A stretch of DNA of 32,010 nt, from the NCBI GenBank assembly GCA_002344355.1, contig DDTN01000020.1, positions 1 through 32,010 on the forward strand, given 5' to 3'. Made by a program: the position numbers and the translations under genes. Each line of letters starts with the position of its first letter. Position 1 is the first letter of the stretch. Below the pieces are notes generated by a model that saw only the letters and a program-made list of their open reading frames with translations, was not told the DNA's origin and ran no database searches. The DNA is from Proteobacteria bacterium UBA2363 (GTDB lineage: Bacteria > Pseudomonadota > Gammaproteobacteria > Xanthomonadales > UBA2363). Positions 30,635-32,010 of this stretch are shown piece by piece.

Positions 30635-31840
30635 ATGCGTCCCGCGATTGCCCTCCTGCTCGCCTGCGTGTCGGCCGTGCCGGCGCACGGCCAGGTGCCC
30701 GATGCCGAGCGCCAGGTCCTGCTCGCGCTCTACAACGCCAGCAACGGCCCGGCCTGGACCAACGCCAGCGGCTGGAACGGCCCGCCGGGCGGCGAATGCT
30801 CCTGGTTCGGGGTCGCCTGCAACGGCGGCCGCGTGGTGGTGATCAACCTGCAGGCGAACGGCCTGGCCGGGACCGTGCCGGCGATCGCCGCACTCACCGA
30901 ACTGGTCCAGTTCAACGTCCGCAACAACCAGCTGACCGGCACGCTGCCGGCGCTGACGGGCATGACGCGACTGGCCTTCTTCACGGCCGGCGGCAACCAG
31001 TTCAGCGGGACCCTGCCGGCGCTGACCGGACTGACCGCGCTGAACACCTTCGAGGTCAGCAACAACCAGCTGTCCGGCACCCTGCCCGGTCTCGCCGGCC
31101 TGGGCGCCCTGGCCCAGTTCGCGGTCGACGGCAACCAGTTCAGCGGGCCCCTGCCCGCGCTGACCGGCCTCAACGCGCTGTTCCGGTTCGACGCCACCGG
31201 CAACCAGCTCAGCGGCCCGCTGCCCTCGCTGGCGGGCCCGTCCAACCTGGCGCTCCTGCTGGTCTCGGGCAACCAGCTCAGCGGCAACCTGCCGGCCGAT
31301 CTCGCCCAGGCACCCCGCCTGCAGAACCTCGCCGTGGCCGGCAACGCCCTGACCGGCGCCATTCCGGCGCTGGCCGGATCGCGCCTGGAGATCCTCACCC
31401 TGGACAACAACCAGTTCACCGGACCGCTCCCGGACCTCGGCGGCGCCACACTGCTGCGCAGCTTCTCGGCGGTCGGCAACCAGCTGAGCGGGCCGCTGCC
31501 GGCGCTGTCCGCGGCGCCGCAACTCACCCAGTTCCGCGTTTCCGGCAACCTCCTGACCGGCACCGTGCCGGACCTTTCGGCCTCGACCCAGCTTCGGGTG
31601 CTGCGCATCGACGGCAACGCACTGACCGGCCCGATGCCCGAGCCGCCGCCGGGCCACATGCTGACCCCGGGCGTGTCGAGGCTGTGTCCGAACGCCCTGG
31701 CGCCCACGCCCAGCCCGGCCTGGGACGTCGCCACCGGCCAGAGCCCCTGGCATGCCCAGTGCGTGCCGCCCGACATCATCTTCGCCCACGACTTCGAACT
31801 GCCGTCCGACGGCCCGCTGCTTGCCGCCGGCTTCGATTGA
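30635..31840 (+). CDS. secreted plant-type leucine-rich-repeat protein
   Basis: A 401-residue secreted protein. Signal peptide 1-20 (LLLACVSAVPAHGQ). Residues 22-70 form a cap resembling the plant LRRNT_2 domain: VLLALYNASNGPAWTNASGW, then C55-S-W-F-G-V-A-C62. About 12 repeats of 22-24 residues follow (72-350), with consensus N-x-L/F-S/T-G-x-L-P-x-L-x-x-x-x-x-L-x-x-F, the plant-specific type (N-x-L-x-G-x-I/L-P). The C-terminal part has C349/C384-like cysteines (LCPNALAP, WHAQCVPPD) and ends in IIFAHDFELPSDG, close to an I-F-x-x-G/D-F-E ending I recall from secreted Xanthomonadales proteins. It could bind proteins or glycans outside the cell; the function is unknown. The start ATG 30635 has a weak GGAA. 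A repeat array follows 26 bases after the stop. Confidence 0.85.
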   Translation: MRPAIALLLACVSAVPAHGQVPDAERQVLLALYNASNGPAWTNASGWNGPPGGECSWFGVACNGGRVVVINLQANGLAGTVPAIAALTELVQFNVRNNQLTGTLPALTGMTRLAFFTAGGNQFSGTLPALTGLTALNTFEVSNNQLSGTLPGLAGLGALAQFAVDGNQFSGPLPALTGLNALFRFDATGNQLSGPLPSLAGPSNLALLLVSGNQLSGNLPADLAQAPRLQNLAVAGNALTGAIPALAGSRLEILTLDNNQFTGPLPDLGGATLLRSFSAVGNQLSGPLPALSAAPQLTQFRVSGNLLTGTVPDLSASTQLRVLRIDGNALTGPMPEPPPGHMLTPGVSRLCPNALAPTPSPAWDVATGQSPWHAQCVPPDIIFAHDFELPSDGPLLAAGFD

Positions 31841-31865
31841 CCTCAGCGGCGTCCGCTCGGAGCTT

Positions 31866-32010
31866 GGGGACCGGGGACCGGGCACCGGGCACCGGGCACC
31901 GGGCACCGGGCACCGGGCACCGGGCACCGGGCACCGGGCACAGGGCACCGGGCACAGGGCACAGGGCACAGGGCACTGAGGACTGAGGACTGGGACTGGG
32001 ACTGGGACTG
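31866..32010. repeat. heptamer tandem-repeat array reaching the window edge
   Basis: Starting at 31866: two GGGGACC, eight GGGCACC, GGGCACA, GGGCACC, three GGGCACA, GGGCACT, two GAGGACT, then the period shortens to six (GGGACT three times). The units drift gradually from one variant to the next. The 145 bases run to the end of the window, so the true length is unknown. It lies directly after the LRR gene and the plus strand is G-rich. Confidence 0.92.

Noticed and set aside
29165..31969. A 934-codon open frame on the minus strand across DUF885 and the LRR gene
   Set aside because: It spans two unrelated plus-strand genes and part of a tandem repeat; composition is Gln/Gly/Ala/Arg-rich and no start signal is present.
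31866..32010. CRISPR array
   Set aside because: Units of 6-7 bases are contiguous without unique spacers, and no cas gene is near.

Overview
This is a very GC-rich window with coding on both strands. It reads as a chromosomal segment of a gammaproteobacterium, most likely Lysobacterales (Xanthomonadales). Reasons: large TonB-dependent receptors with an LDRVEVVGSRI-type N-terminus, a hemP/heme-receptor/DUF6607 cluster, a complete Mla set, an OmpA with a thrombospondin type-3-like linker, a secreted LRR protein ending in an IF-x-x-D-F-E motif, and dispersed 7-bp tandem repeats between genes. The assignment comes from recalled gene content; no tree or search was run. I saw no tRNA, rRNA, CRISPR array, insertion sequence or phage gene.

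Layout. 1-50: start of a minus-strand gene with a signal-peptide-like N-terminus. 317-1581 (minus): a methyltransferase and a 2OG-Fe(II) oxygenase, coupled by a GTGA overlap. 1640-4533 (minus): a large TonB-dependent receptor with its own terminator. 5084-6773 (minus): an unrecognised predicted outer-membrane protein and a DUF2007-like membrane protein. 6937-9574 (plus): a small Rieske protein, then an ECF sigma factor / membrane anti-sigma candidate / double-PDZ protein operon. 9605-13373 (minus): a heme-uptake locus (receptor, HemP, DUF6607 lipoprotein) behind a clear Fur box. 13480-14451 (minus): an aldo/keto reductase.

14583-17706 (plus) holds mlaF-E-D-C-B, the inner-membrane and periplasmic part of the phospholipid-retrieval system. 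The outer-membrane partner mlaA lies just beyond in convergent orientation (17836-18591) and has no lipidation cysteine. 18900-19949 is an OmpA-family porin with a strong terminator.

20266-24707 (minus) is a tightly coupled five-gene lipid-modification operon: DUF1365, a CFA-synthase homologue, DUF2878, DUF1295, and a second methyltransferase that resembles plant coclaurine N-methyltransferase. The flavin oxidase that usually starts such clusters is absent; a divergent HNH nuclease gene is there instead. dxs (25467-27371), prmC (27527-28396, minus), a DUF885 lipoprotein peptidase candidate (28631-30466) and a plant-type LRR secreted protein (30635-31840) follow. The window ends inside a 7-bp repeat array.

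The gene set is mostly about the cell envelope: iron/heme and nutrient uptake, outer-membrane lipid asymmetry, fatty-acid modification and envelope-stress signalling. The most interesting leads are the lipid operon with two differently degenerate CFA-type active sites, the dispersed G-rich heptamer arrays, the 18-bp perfect inverted repeat before prmC, and the heme receptor lacking the usual histidine.
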